Source: an uncultured Odoribacter sp. (lineage in GTDB: Bacteria > Bacteroidota > Bacteroidia > Bacteroidales > Marinifilaceae). Taken from it: DNA of 29,167 nucleotides. The stretch is from positions 1-29,167 of the forward strand of contig CAKVCR010000006.1 of assembly GCA_934725835.1 (NCBI GenBank), written 5' to 3'. Made by a program: the position numbers and the translations under genes. Of this stretch, positions 7,991 through 17,180 are shown in pieces (positions within the stretch are counted from its first letter, which is position 1; each line of letters opens with the position of its first letter). Under the pieces are notes generated by a model. It was not told the origin of the DNA. It made no database searches and saw nothing but the letters and a program-made list of their open reading frames with translations.

Positions 7991-10207
7991 CTATAATTTC
8001 TTTGCTTTAATCCGCAAGCTATTAGACACGACGGAAATCGAACTAAATGCCATTGCTGCTGCCGCTATCATCGGATTTAATAAAAAACCACACGAAGCGT
8101 AAAGAGCTCCGGCTGCCAATGGTATGCCTAACATATTATAAATAAATGCCCAAAAAAGATTTTGCCGGATAGCATCCACTGTTTGGCGAGACAGTTTCCA
8201 AGCTTTAGGCAATGCATCCAAATTTGAAGTTATCAAAGTAATTTTCGCAACATCAATGGCAATATCAGACCCTTTCCCCATGGCTATACTGACATCTGCC
8301 TGAGCCAAAGCCTGAGAATCGTTTATTCCATCTCCAACCATGGCCACGACAGCCCCTCCCGCTTGCAATTCCTCGATAAAATCAGCCTTATCAGAGGGCA
8401 TTACCTCTGCTCTGAAATCGGTTATTCCCAATTTAGAAGCAACGGTTCCTGCAGTCAAAACATTGTCTCCCGTCAACATATAGATTCGTATACCTTCTGA
8501 TTGCAAATGCCTGATTGCCTCCATAGCTCCCTCTTTAATTCTATCGGCAATAGCAATTAATGCCAATAACTGACCACTGTCAGCAAAACAAACTACGGTA
8601 TATCCCTCTTTACTCCAATCATCCAACTTCCGTAACTCTACTTGCGAAAACGCCACTTGATGAGTATTCAATAATCTACGATTCCCTATCAGATAAACCT
8701 GTTCGCCAATCCTTGCTTCCACTCCTTGTCCGGTAACACTTTGAAACTCTCCCTGCATAGAGGCAACCACACCTTTCCCTTTCAAATAATTTATAACAGC
8801 TCCCGCCAATGGATGTTCAGACTGACTTTCCATATATAACAAAATCGGCAAGTAAGGAGTCGGATCAATGCTCGGATTCCAATACAAATCAACAACGACC
8901 GGCTTCCCCTCTGTAACCGTTCCCGTTTTATCAAGCACAACAGCATCCACTTTACACAACTGCTCCAAACTCTCAGCATCCCGAATTAAAATATTATTTT
9001 CAGCCCCTTTCCCTATACCCACCATTATTGCTGTCGGTGTTGCCAATCCCAAAGCGCATGGACACGCAATCACCAATACAGTTACAGAAGTAAGTAAAGC
9101 ATGCGTAAAAGCGTATTCACCACCCCAAAGCATCCATATAGCAAAAGTCAACAAAGCAATTCCTATCACGGTCGGCACAAATATCGCAGCAATCTTATCT
9201 ACCATTTTTTGTACCGGAGCCTTACTTCCTTGAGCTTCTTGTACAATACGGATTATCTGAGCCAATACCGTATCGCCACCCACTTTCTCTGCTCGAAAAC
9301 GGAAACTCCCTTTCTGATTAATTGTCCCAGCAAACACTTCTGCACCTTCCATTTTCTCCACAGGAACAGGCTCTCCGGTAATCATACTTTCGTCAACAAA
9401 GGAAACTCCTTCGATGACAATACCATCAACCGGAATTTTATCTCCCGGCCTTACCAATAAAATATCCCACTCTTGTACAGCTTTCAAGGGCACTTCCTGC
9501 ATGACACCATCTTCCAGAATACGAACAACCGTTTTAGGTTGCAAACCTATCAACTTACGTATTGCCACTGAAGTATTCGACTTTGCACGATGTTCCAGCG
9601 TACGCCCCAATAATATCAAAGCAATGATAACAGAAGAAGCCTCGTAATATACATGAACTTCCAGTCCTCGTGAAGTCCAATATTCCGGATATAACGTATT
9701 AAACAGACTAAAGAAAAAAGCAATGCCGGTACTTACGGCAACCAAAGTATCCATATTTGCATGCCCATGCTGCAATTGATGCCAGGCATTAACATAAAAC
9801 CCCCGGCCAAAAATCAACAATACCGGAAGTGTAAAAGCCAACATAATCCAATTGACATAAGGCATATGCATAAAAAACATACCCAATACAAATACCGGTA
9901 AAGACAAAAGGACTGCTCCCATCGTACGATATTTCAACTGTCGATATTCTTGTTCTTGCAACTTTACAGCCTGTTCTTCCGAATCCTCATCTTCTGTCAC
10001 CAGATCATAACCAGCATCTTGTACAGCCTGCTGCAAATCTGTAAATGATACAACCATATCATCATACACTACCATCACTGTAGAAGCAGCAAAATTGACT
10101 TGAGCACTCTTAACACCTTCTTGTTCGGCTAAAGTTCTTTGAACATTGGCGGCACATCCCGCACAACTCATGTCTAATACATAAAATATATCCTTTCTCT
10201 CAGCCAT
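7991..10207 (-). CDS. copA: Copper-translocating P1B-type ATPase
   Basis: Inner-membrane Cu(I) exporter of 738 residues. In order: an N-terminal HMA domain with CAGC (15-18), paired membrane helices from ~95, the actuator domain with TGEP (277-280), the ion-path CPC motif (C382-P-C384), the phosphorylation motif DKTGT (426-430), the SEHP nucleotide-binding motif (H465, P466), the hinge GDGIND (625-630), then two last helices with YN (690-691) and MAFSSISVVSNS (719-730). CPC, YN and MxxSS together are the P1B-1 (copper) signature. It sits between tex (14 bases upstream) and the chaperone gene. No copper-responsive regulator such as CsoR or CueR is seen in the window. Confidence 0.95.
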   Translation of the reverse strand: MAERKDIFYVLDMSCAGCAANVQRTLAEQEGVKSAQVNFAASTVMVVYDDMVVSFTDLQQAVQDAGYDLVTEDEDSEEQAVKLQEQEYRQLKYRTMGAVLLSLPVFVLGMFFMHMPYVNWIMLAFTLPVLLIFGRGFYVNAWHQLQHGHANMDTLVAVSTGIAFFFSLFNTLYPEYWTSRGLEVHVYYEASSVIIALILLGRTLEHRAKSNTSVAIRKLIGLQPKTVVRILEDGVMQEVPLKAVQEWDILLVRPGDKIPVDGIVIEGVSFVDESMITGEPVPVEKMEGAEVFAGTINQKGSFRFRAEKVGGDTVLAQIIRIVQEAQGSKAPVQKMVDKIAAIFVPTVIGIALLTFAIWMLWGGEYAFTHALLTSVTVLVIACPCALGLATPTAIMVGIGKGAENNILIRDAESLEQLCKVDAVVLDKTGTVTEGKPVVVDLYWNPSIDPTPYLPILLYMESQSEHPLAGAVINYLKGKGVVASMQGEFQSVTGQGVEARIGEQVYLIGNRRLLNTHQVAFSQVELRKLDDWSKEGYTVVCFADSGQLLALIAIADRIKEGAMEAIRHLQSEGIRIYMLTGDNVLTAGTVASKLGITDFRAEVMPSDKADFIEELQAGGAVVAMVGDGINDSQALAQADVSIAMGKGSDIAIDVAKITLITSNLDALPKAWKLSRQTVDAIRQNLFWAFIYNMLGIPLAAGALYASCGFLLNPMIAAAAMAFSSISVVSNSLRIKAKKL

Positions 10208-10221
10208 ATCGTTCTGATATA

Positions 10222-12372
10222 TTATTTTTGAGAATCTACAGCTTGACGAATAGAGAGCCCTATCCTCCTCCTCGCTTTATCCACTTGAATCACTTTCACT
10301 GTCACCGGTTGATGCATATAAAGAACCTCTGTCGGGTTCGATATATATTTATCGGCGATTTCAGAAATATGCACCAAGCCATCCTGATGCACACCGATAT
10401 CGACAAACGCACCGAAATTTGTAATATTGGTCACAACCCCCGGTATAATCATCCCTTCCTTCAAATCATCTATTGTTGTGACACCTTGTGCAAAATGAAA
10501 TTCAACAGCCTTGGGACGAGGATCTCGTTCTGGCTTCTTCAATTCCTTCAATATATCCTGTAAAGTCAAAAGTCCTGTCCGCTCATCTACATATCTATTG
10601 AAATCGACTTTATCACACAAATCTTCATTACCAATCAATTCTTTCACACCAACCCCCATATCATGCGCTATTTTTTCAACAACATAATACGACTCGGGAT
10701 GCACAGAAGAATTATCCAGCGGATTTTCTGCATTTTCAATACGTAAAAAGCCTGCACATTGCTCAAATGCCTTCGCACCCATTCGTTTTACTTTCTTCAA
10801 TTCCTGCCGACTTTTTATTGCTCCGTTTTCACGGATATAGTTTTCAATATTCTCTGCCAATACCGGCCCCAACCCGGATATATGCCTCAACAAATATCTA
10901 CCGGCAGTGTTTACATTGACTCCGACACGGTTAACACAAGATTCCACAACTCTATCCAACGCATCTTTTAATCTTCCCTGATCGACATCGTGCTGATATT
11001 GCCCAACCCCTATAGATTTGGGATCAATCTTGACCAATTCAGCCAACGGATCCATCAAACGTCTGGCAATAGATACAGCACCACGCACAGTTATATCGTA
11101 CTCAGGGAATTCTTCTCGGGCAATCTTTGAAGCCGAATAAACAGATGCTCCGCTTTCATTGACCACAAATATTTCTACATCAGTAATAAAATGAAGTTTT
11201 CGAATGAAATATTCTGTCTCTCGACTGGCTGTTCCATTACCAATCGCTATCGCCTTTATTTTATACAACTCAACCAGGTGTTGTATTTTTAATCCGGCTT
11301 TATGCACATCCTTCTGAGGCGGATGCGGATAAATCGTTTCATTGTGAAGTAAATGGCCGGTTTCATCCAAACAAACGATCTTACAGCCAGTGCGAAAACC
11401 GGGATCAATACCCAACACTCTTTTATTCCCCAAAGGAGGAGTCAACAATAACTGTTTTAAATTATTGGCGAACACCTTGATTGCATCTTCGTCAGCTTTT
11501 AACTTAGACAGACTCAAATATTCAGTCTCTATGGAAGGAAACAACAGGCGCTTGTAAGAATCCTTTATAGCCATTCGCACTTGTTCTGCACTATCATTCT
11601 CACCTTTTATAAAAATACGTTCCAACCCCTCCAAAGCACTTTTATCTTCTATGTTCAAGAAAACTTTCAACATTCCCTCACTCTCACCTCGACGTATAGC
11701 CAGCATACGATGAGAGGGACATTCTTTCAAAGACTCACGAAAATCAAAATAATCGGCATACTTATCACCATCATTTTCTTTTCCTTTTACTACTTTTGAA
11801 CATATAAGAGCATTTTGTTCAATCATTCTTCTTATACGATTGCGCGCACCCTCACTCTCATTCACCCATTCTGCTATAATATCCCTTGCTCCTTGCAATG
11901 CATCTTCCTCATCCACAACTTCTCCTTTTACGAAACGCCCTGCTTTTGCAAATACATCACCAGCATCTTGTCTCATCAACAAAGCTGCTAAAGGCTCCAA
12001 ACCCTTATCTTTAGCCTTGGAAGCACGGGTTTGTTTCTTTTGTTTATAAGGCAAATAGAGATCCTCCAATATGCGTAATTCCGTACATTCTTGTATTTGA
12101 TGTTCAAGAGCCGGAGTTAATTTTTTTTGTTCGCGAATACTATCCAATACCGCTTTCTTCCTTTTTTCCAATTCTAAGAACTGACCATACAATATTTTTA
12201 TAGCCTCAATTCCCACCTCGTCCATATTCCCCGTGCGTTCTTTTCTGTACCGTGCAATAAATGGTATTGTTGCTCCGCCATCCAATAATTCAAGAATATT
12301 TTTTACAACTTGACATTCTACTCCACTTTTCTTAGCGATGAAAGCTATTGGATCCATATAATAAGATTGCAT
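10222..12372 (-). CDS. tex: Tex-family RNA-binding transcription accessory protein
   Basis: A 716-residue nucleic-acid-binding protein related to the eukaryotic Spt6 core. Visible parts: the helical N-terminal Tex domain (IPFIARYRKERTGNMDE at ~36-52), the YqgF/RNase H-like domain from ~318 (VLGIDPGFRTGCKIVCLDE) with IAIGNGTASRETE at ~375-387, the helix-hairpin-helix region ~490-560, and a C-terminal S1 RNA-binding domain at ~640-710 (GVVTNITNFGAFVDIGVHQD). The length is normal. Met6 (12357, MDPIAFIAKKSG) is an equally plausible start. The ATG lies 43 bases past the tRNA-Glu terminator with no recognisable promoter between. Confidence 0.95.
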   Translation of the reverse strand: MQSYYMDPIAFIAKKSGVECQVVKNILELLDGGATIPFIARYRKERTGNMDEVGIEAIKILYGQFLELEKRKKAVLDSIREQKKLTPALEHQIQECTELRILEDLYLPYKQKKQTRASKAKDKGLEPLAALLMRQDAGDVFAKAGRFVKGEVVDEEDALQGARDIIAEWVNESEGARNRIRRMIEQNALICSKVVKGKENDGDKYADYFDFRESLKECPSHRMLAIRRGESEGMLKVFLNIEDKSALEGLERIFIKGENDSAEQVRMAIKDSYKRLLFPSIETEYLSLSKLKADEDAIKVFANNLKQLLLTPPLGNKRVLGIDPGFRTGCKIVCLDETGHLLHNETIYPHPPQKDVHKAGLKIQHLVELYKIKAIAIGNGTASRETEYFIRKLHFITDVEIFVVNESGASVYSASKIAREEFPEYDITVRGAVSIARRLMDPLAELVKIDPKSIGVGQYQHDVDQGRLKDALDRVVESCVNRVGVNVNTAGRYLLRHISGLGPVLAENIENYIRENGAIKSRQELKKVKRMGAKAFEQCAGFLRIENAENPLDNSSVHPESYYVVEKIAHDMGVGVKELIGNEDLCDKVDFNRYVDERTGLLTLQDILKELKKPERDPRPKAVEFHFAQGVTTIDDLKEGMIIPGVVTNITNFGAFVDIGVHQDGLVHISEIADKYISNPTEVLYMHQPVTVKVIQVDKARRRIGLSIRQAVDSQK

Positions 12373-12415
12373 AATAAAAAAAATTAACTACGTCCTGATA
12401 GAAAAATTTAGACAC

Positions 12416-12444
12416 AAAAAAAAGGGCTAAACCCATCAGCCCTT
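12416..12444 (-). terminator. Rho-independent terminator of the SRP RNA/tRNA cluster
   Basis: On the minus strand AAGGGCT (12438-12444) pairs with AGCCCTT (12422-12428) around a 9-base loop, then a run of T. It sits 7 bases past tRNA-Glu and 43 bases before tex. Confidence 0.85.
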
Positions 12445-12451
12445 CAATCTG

Positions 12452-12523
12452 TAGCGCTAAGGGGAATCGAACCCCTGTTTTGAGAATGAGAATCTCACGT
12501 CCTAACCCCTAGACGATAGCGCC
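12452..12523 (-). tRNA. tRNA-Glu (CTC)
   Basis: A 72-base cloverleaf. Acceptor arms GGCGCTA/TAGCGCT with discriminator A, anticodon stem TGAGA/TCTCA, loop TTCTCAT giving anticodon CTC, T arm AGGGG-TTCGATT-CCCCT. CCA is not encoded. Confidence 0.95.
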
Positions 12524-12541
12524 ATTTTCAAGTCTTTATAG

Positions 12542-12613
<72 letters not shown>

Positions 12614-12649
12614 ATTTTCACTCCCCAACATTCCCTTCTCACTCTTTCG

Positions 12650-12723
12650 AGCCTCTTGTCGGATTCGAACCAACGACCCCGAGATTACAAATCACGTGCT
12701 CTGGCCAGCTGAGCTAAAGAGGC
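12650..12723 (-). tRNA. tRNA-Thr (TGT)
   Basis: A 74-base cloverleaf. Acceptor arms GCCTCTT/AAGAGGC with discriminator T, loop TTTGTAA giving anticodon TGT, T arm GTTGG-TTCGAAT-CCGAC. The anticodon stem CGTGA/TCTCG has a T-T mismatch at 29:41. Confidence 0.94.
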
Positions 12724-12740
12724 ATTCATTATTTAAAAGA

Positions 12741-12837
12741 GGGTAAGCTTACTATGTCGCACCGCTACGACCACATACCTTTGCTGCCTTCCGACCCTGG
12801 AGGGTTCTGTAGGAGCTGGTCGCATAGGACTTACCCG
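12741..12837 (-). ncRNA. ffs: Signal recognition particle RNA, small bacterial type
   Basis: RNA core of the signal recognition particle, bound by Ffh. On the minus strand the conserved domain IV core is visible as CCAGGGTCGGAAGGCAGCA, with the GGAA tetraloop and the asymmetric AGCA side. The outer ends pair (GGGTAAG near 12837 with CTTACCC near 12741), giving a single long hairpin of about 97 bases. The ends are accurate to a few bases. A good promoter lies directly upstream, and tRNA-Thr(TGT) follows 17 bases downstream, so the RNA is probably cut out of a longer transcript. Confidence 0.95.
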
Positions 12838-12841
12838 GGCA

Positions 12842-12872
12842 CAAAAGTACAAAAAGTTATATTGATGCCAAA
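12842..12872 (-). promoter_or_regulatory. Bacteroidales-type promoter for the SRP RNA/tRNA cluster
   Basis: On the minus strand TACTTTTG (12842-12849) matches TAnnTTTG, with TTTG (12869-12872) exactly 19 bases upstream. The start would fall at or just before the SRP RNA 5' end. Confidence 0.8.
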
Positions 12873-12947
12873 CTTTTCAGGCATTTTTTATGCACAAAAG
12901 TATTTGTTTTCATCCAACACATTGAATACTAACATATAAAACACATA

Positions 12948-13559
12948 TTAAAATGCATATACACCATCCGGCATATCTTTTAAAGTCATCAAATGTTGGT
13001 ACATTTTTAGAGCGCCCCAGGCATCTGTTGCAGCATAATGAATCTGAGCTTCAGACAATTGAGGAGCATCCCAATTTGTCACCCTCTGTCTTTTAGAAAT
13101 TTTCACTCCAAAAATAATTGCCATTAATTTAGAAAATGATTTATCGAGAATGCCGAACTTTTCAGCAAATTCTTGCAAATCTACAAATGAAGCCGGCTCA
13201 AAATCTCCCTGTTTTCTCAAATTACGGATATCATCTCTAATACCGACTCCTATCTTTACAATTGTAGAATCTGACAACAAAGAGCGTAAAGAAGAAGAAA
13301 AGCCGCATTTGTTCAGCCGGAATAAATAAACCACTTCCGGAGTTGCCAATTGAAGCAAGCCTACTTTATAGACCTCTCCTTTATGAAAAGCCGGCCGGGT
13401 CTCTGTGTCGAAGCCTAAACAAGGACTCTCTTTCAACGATTCTACAATTATATCTACTTGTGTTTCATCCTCCACAATTACAATTTCTCCTTCGTACACA
13501 AATAATGGCAATTTTTCAATCTCCTCTTTTGTAATACTTTGACTTAGAACTCTCTCCAT
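12948..13559 (-). CDS. 3'-5' exonuclease domain protein, RNase D-like (DEDDy)
   Basis: A 203-residue exonuclease domain without the HRDC domains of full RNase D. DEDDy residues are visible: D51 and E53 in CLGFDTETRPAF (Exo I), D109/D110 in KIGVGIRDDIRNL (Exo II), and Y175 with D179 in IHYAATDAWGALKMYQHL (Exo III). The pattern predicts a two-metal 3'-5' nuclease; whether RNA or DNA is the substrate cannot be told. Compact proteins of this kind are widespread in Bacteroidota. The start is 11 bases after the stop of the DUF5063 gene, so the two are very likely translated from one message. Confidence 0.9.
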   Translation of the reverse strand: MERVLSQSITKEEIEKLPLFVYEGEIVIVEDETQVDIIVESLKESPCLGFDTETRPAFHKGEVYKVGLLQLATPEVVYLFRLNKCGFSSSLRSLLSDSTIVKIGVGIRDDIRNLRKQGDFEPASFVDLQEFAEKFGILDKSFSKLMAIIFGVKISKRQRVTNWDAPQLSEAQIHYAATDAWGALKMYQHLMTLKDMPDGVYAF

Positions 13560-13570
13560 CTCATTCTTTA

Positions 13571-14101
13571 TTAATTCTCTTCAGCTTTCACTTCAAAGAC
13601 AACATGATGAATTGCTCGCAATACACCGACACAAGCTTTCCCCCAGTACAATTCAAAATTGTTATTCAACTGCCACAAAGCCTCCCCTATGACTTCAGGT
13701 ATGCCGCAACGAAACGAAGAGATGAAATTTTTTAAATCCTGATAAATATCACATACTTTCTCGGCTATTGAATGCACTACAGGCGCTTCACTATATTGCA
13801 TATTATCATCAAAAACTTCAAGATACTCGTCATACTCCCCCATCATGCGGTGCAACTCACCATACAGATAATTATAATCATCCTCAGTGACAAATTCTTC
13901 CGTCAATCCGCTTTCTTCCGATTCGCTTTGTGGCAAAAGTGCACCTTTCAAATAAATCAACGGAATAAATTTTTGCAAACGCAACACAAACTCTTTACGC
14001 GACATCTGAGGTGCTGTTTCCACAAAATCACAAAACTCCTTACAAACAGCAACAAATTCCAAGACCTCTTTGCTGTACCCTACGTGTTGAAAATCTTCCA
14101 T
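13571..14101 (-). CDS. DUF5063-family protein
   Basis: A 176-residue, strongly acidic, probably all-helical soluble protein with no signal peptide or membrane segment. I recognise it as DUF5063-like from LEFVAVCKEFCDFVE, FVLRLQKFIPLIYLKG and LYGELHRMMGEYDEYLEVFD. Its function is unknown. It is paired with the exonuclease gene 11 bases downstream, the only context hint (nucleic acid metabolism). Its ATG lies 11 bases past a strong tRNA terminator with no visible promoter, so expression may depend on read-through. Confidence 0.8.
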   Translation of the reverse strand: MEDFQHVGYSKEVLEFVAVCKEFCDFVETAPQMSRKEFVLRLQKFIPLIYLKGALLPQSESEESGLTEEFVTEDDYNYLYGELHRMMGEYDEYLEVFDDNMQYSEAPVVHSIAEKVCDIYQDLKNFISSFRCGIPEVIGEALWQLNNNFELYWGKACVGVLRAIHHVVFEVKAEEN

Positions 14102-14112
14102 AATGCATAGTT

Positions 14113-14142
14113 AAAAAAAAGAGGTTAATGAATAACCTCTTT
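14113..14142 (-). terminator. Rho-independent terminator of tRNA-Thr (CGT)
   Basis: On the minus strand AAAGAGGTTA (14133-14142) pairs with TAACCTCTTT (14118-14127) around a 5-base loop, then more T residues. It lies between the tRNA and the DUF5063 start. Confidence 0.85.
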
Positions 14143-14168
14143 CATAAAAAACAATTTCCTCATTCTAG

Positions 14169-14241
<73 letters not shown>

Positions 14242-14253
14242 ACAAACCGACTG

Positions 14254-14261
14254 CAAAAATA
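14254..14261 (-). promoter_or_regulatory. Possible -7 element for tRNA-Thr (CGT)
   Basis: On the minus strand TATTTTTG matches TAnnTTTG, 12 bases before the tRNA. No TTTG or TTG is found at the expected -33 distance. Confidence 0.4.
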
Positions 14262-14320
14262 ATAATTTTTCGTAAGAATAGCATGAGAACACACAAAAAA
14301 AACATCCGGCTGCAATAATA

Positions 14321-16705
14321 TTATGGAATATCCCTGCCGACAACCCGGAAACGCTGCCTCAGTTCTCGGCCTTCTTGATCTGTCAATGTAAGTCGGTACA
14401 ATCCTTCCTGTAACCAAAATTCCATTTGATGCCTATTTTGTGTCACTCCCATATACTTATCATCAATATACCAATATATTTTCGTATTTTCAGAACGATG
14501 AACAGCTTCAAAGACCACCCTCCCAGGCTTTGAACCAAAATCCCGAGGAATAAATACACTCACCCCCCGCTGCGGATAAACCATCTCCATCATCTCTTCA
14601 TTTCCTGCTTGACAGCCGGGACGATAAGGAGGAAGTTTTTTATAGTCTGAATGTGTTCGACAATAATACCACTCTTGAACCGGAGGTAACAAAAACCACG
14701 ATTTACGTTTTATGCTATATATCGATTCACAATCAGAAGTAACACGCCAAGTTTCCGTTGAATCCAAATTAATTATTTGATGATAAGGACATAAACCTGT
14801 ACGCATTCCGTTTTCACACACATAAGCCGAATCCAAATCCTCACAAAACACAGAAGGTCGGCAACCGCTTTTACGACATACTTTAGTAAACTGCATCTCT
14901 TCGCGCGGCTCATAGAATCGCCTACGGCAAGGCAACAATCCTGCCACTTCAAATAATATCGGAGCAGCAGACCGAACCCCGGTCAAACCGGGACGCCCTT
15001 CCCCATCGGCATTCCCCACCCAAACTCCTATAACATAATCCGGATTAACACCGATTGCCCAAGCATCCCGAAAACCAAAACTTGTTCCCGTCTTCCAGGA
15101 TAAATTCAGCGCAGAAACAAAATGCTTCCACCCCGACTCCATTTCCGGACGCTCCACCTGTTCCATGACATGAAAAGTTTGCCAAATTGCTGCTGCCTGC
15201 AAGAGCTTAAACGTCTGAGGTTTTTGCTTATTTTTTAAAGAATCATCCGACTGCCATAATTTCAGACGAGAATACTCTCCATCATAATATTGTCCATCCT
15301 CATCCCCGTAATGGTTCAAGACAGAAACCATTCCTCCATACAAATTACACATATCCCACAGAGATGTTTCTGCACCACCCAATATCAAACTCAGACCATA
15401 ATGATCTGCAGGCTGATTCAACGATTTCACTCCCAACTCTTTCAAGTCATCATAAAAACGTCCATAAGAATAATCCCGCAACATCCTCACAAAAGGAACA
15501 TTCAATGATTGCGTCAAGGCCTGAGAAGCCGGCACTGCCCCTTTAAAATCTTTACTGAAATTGGAAGGTGCATATCCACCAAACCGTGACGGAATATCCG
15601 CCACTAACATATCAGGCAAAATAAAACCATTCTGCAACAACAACGCATACAAAACCGGCTTAAGGATACTTCCAGAACTTCTGTTCGCCTGAATAATATC
15701 AACATCATTTCCCCGGCTACCATTACGAGCAGTGCTGTTGCCGACATAAGCTCTTACTTCTCCGGTCGGTACATGAGCCACCAATACAGCAACGTTATAT
15801 ATATAATTCTGACTCAACAGCGCAACATGACGTTCAACAATATCATTCACCTGACGCTGCAAACAGCCATCGATATAGGAATCCACCGTACCTCCTCCCT
15901 CTTTTTGTGCACGGACAAGCAAATGAGGGGCAAGCGAAGGCTTTTCAAATAAACGGACCGGCAAAGGTTCATTCAATGCTAAAGTATATGAATCCTCAGG
16001 AATGATACCATACTGATACATTTTTCCCAACAAACGATCACGTTTGGCTTTCAGCAGTAAATTATTCTTACCCGGATAAATCAATGAAGGTGCATTAGGC
16101 AAGACTGCCAACAAAGCTGCCTCTGCCCAACTCAATTCTTGAGGATGACGATTAAAATATTTCAATGAAGCAGCCTCCAATCCCACCACATTCCCCCCAA
16201 ACGGTGCATGGGCCGCATATAGCTCTAAAATTTCTTTTTTAGAATAACTTTGCTCCAAACGTATTGTGAGAACAATCTCTTTGAGTTTCTCCCCAATAGT
16301 TCTGGGAGGATTACTGCGCGACAGACGCACAACCTGCATGGAAAGAGTGCTACCACCACTAACTATTCTACCATTTTTTATATTGGCAATCAAAGCCCTG
16401 CCAAGAGCCAACCAATCGACACCATGGTGAAATATAAAATTCTTGTCTTCAAACATGAGCAACGACATCACATACCGTTTCGGTAATTCGCCATCGCTCT
16501 CAAAACGCATCTGTCCATCTTTCGCCACCTGCATATCAATAATCTTCCCATCCCGATCTAATAGCACCGTAGCATAAGGCTTATCAAACAAAGGATACGG
16601 CAGTAAATTCCACCACAAAAGTGACAGCAATAGAAGAAAGCCACAGACGAACCAGACTGTCCGCTGCGGCTTTTCTGCTATTTTAATCAATGCGATTTTA
16701 CCCAT
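14321..16705 (-). CDS. pbpC: Penicillin-binding protein 1C
   Basis: A bifunctional peptidoglycan synthase of 794 residues. In order: an N-terminal membrane anchor (~16-37), a GT51 glycosyltransferase domain with catalytic E86 (LLMFEDKNFIFHHGVDW) and GGSTLSMQVVRL (~117-128), a transpeptidase domain with SILK (346-349), SLN (400-402) and KTGTS (548-552), and the C-terminal domain typical of PBP1C (~710-790). All catalytic motifs are intact. It directly abuts the tyrosine phosphatase gene (stop at 16706, start at 16705), so it is the last gene of a ftsY-phosphatase-pbpC operon. In many bacteria pbpC sits beside an alpha-2-macroglobulin gene; none is seen here. Confidence 0.95.
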   Translation of the reverse strand: MGKIALIKIAEKPQRTVWFVCGFLLLLSLLWWNLLPYPLFDKPYATVLLDRDGKIIDMQVAKDGQMRFESDGELPKRYVMSLLMFEDKNFIFHHGVDWLALGRALIANIKNGRIVSGGSTLSMQVVRLSRSNPPRTIGEKLKEIVLTIRLEQSYSKKEILELYAAHAPFGGNVVGLEAASLKYFNRHPQELSWAEAALLAVLPNAPSLIYPGKNNLLLKAKRDRLLGKMYQYGIIPEDSYTLALNEPLPVRLFEKPSLAPHLLVRAQKEGGGTVDSYIDGCLQRQVNDIVERHVALLSQNYIYNVAVLVAHVPTGEVRAYVGNSTARNGSRGNDVDIIQANRSSGSILKPVLYALLLQNGFILPDMLVADIPSRFGGYAPSNFSKDFKGAVPASQALTQSLNVPFVRMLRDYSYGRFYDDLKELGVKSLNQPADHYGLSLILGGAETSLWDMCNLYGGMVSVLNHYGDEDGQYYDGEYSRLKLWQSDDSLKNKQKPQTFKLLQAAAIWQTFHVMEQVERPEMESGWKHFVSALNLSWKTGTSFGFRDAWAIGVNPDYVIGVWVGNADGEGRPGLTGVRSAAPILFEVAGLLPCRRRFYEPREEMQFTKVCRKSGCRPSVFCEDLDSAYVCENGMRTGLCPYHQIINLDSTETWRVTSDCESIYSIKRKSWFLLPPVQEWYYCRTHSDYKKLPPYRPGCQAGNEEMMEMVYPQRGVSVFIPRDFGSKPGRVVFEAVHRSENTKIYWYIDDKYMGVTQNRHQMEFWLQEGLYRLTLTDQEGRELRQRFRVVGRDIP

Positions 16706-17179
16706 CTATTTATTACTGCAATACTCATACAATCCGGCAACGGCATCCTCCAACAAATCCAACACCAATTCAAAGCCATCCACTCCTTCATAATAGGGAT
16801 CAGGCACCTCCCTATATCGTGTATATTTGCGGCAGAAATCTGTCATCCTATATATTTTTGCCCGTTCTTCATCATTTTCTGCCAATTGACGCAACTGACG
16901 AATATTCTGATCATCCATACCGATAATCATATCAAATTCCTGAAAATCAGCAGACGGATAAAACGTCCGAGCTCTGCTATCCAAGGTATATCCCCTCAAA
17001 CCGGCATGTTTTCGCATCCGCATATCCGGCAAAGCACCGGCATGTCCTCCGTACAACCCTGCAGAATCGATATAAAAATCAACTTCCCGCTTATTTTTTC
17101 TTACTAAATCCTTCATGATTCCCTCTGCACCCGGCGAGCGGCAAATATTTCCGAGACAAACAAACAAAATCCTCTTCAT
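16706..17179 (-). CDS. Low-molecular-weight protein-tyrosine phosphatase
   Basis: A 157-residue phosphatase of the LMW-PTP family. The N-terminal P-loop FVCLGNICRSPGAEG gives the CX5R motif with nucleophile C8 and R14, and the acid loop is visible as VPDPYYEG. Relatives dephosphorylate tyrosine on kinases and exopolysaccharide export proteins; no tyrosine kinase is nearby, so the partner is unknown. The start is 1 base after the ftsY stop, and pbpC starts immediately at its own stop, so translational coupling is likely. Confidence 0.94.
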   Translation of the reverse strand: MKRILFVCLGNICRSPGAEGIMKDLVRKNKREVDFYIDSAGLYGGHAGALPDMRMRKHAGLRGYTLDSRARTFYPSADFQEFDMIIGMDDQNIRQLRQLAENDEERAKIYRMTDFCRKYTRYREVPDPYYEGVDGFELVLDLLEDAVAGLYEYCSNK

Positions 17180-17180
17180 A

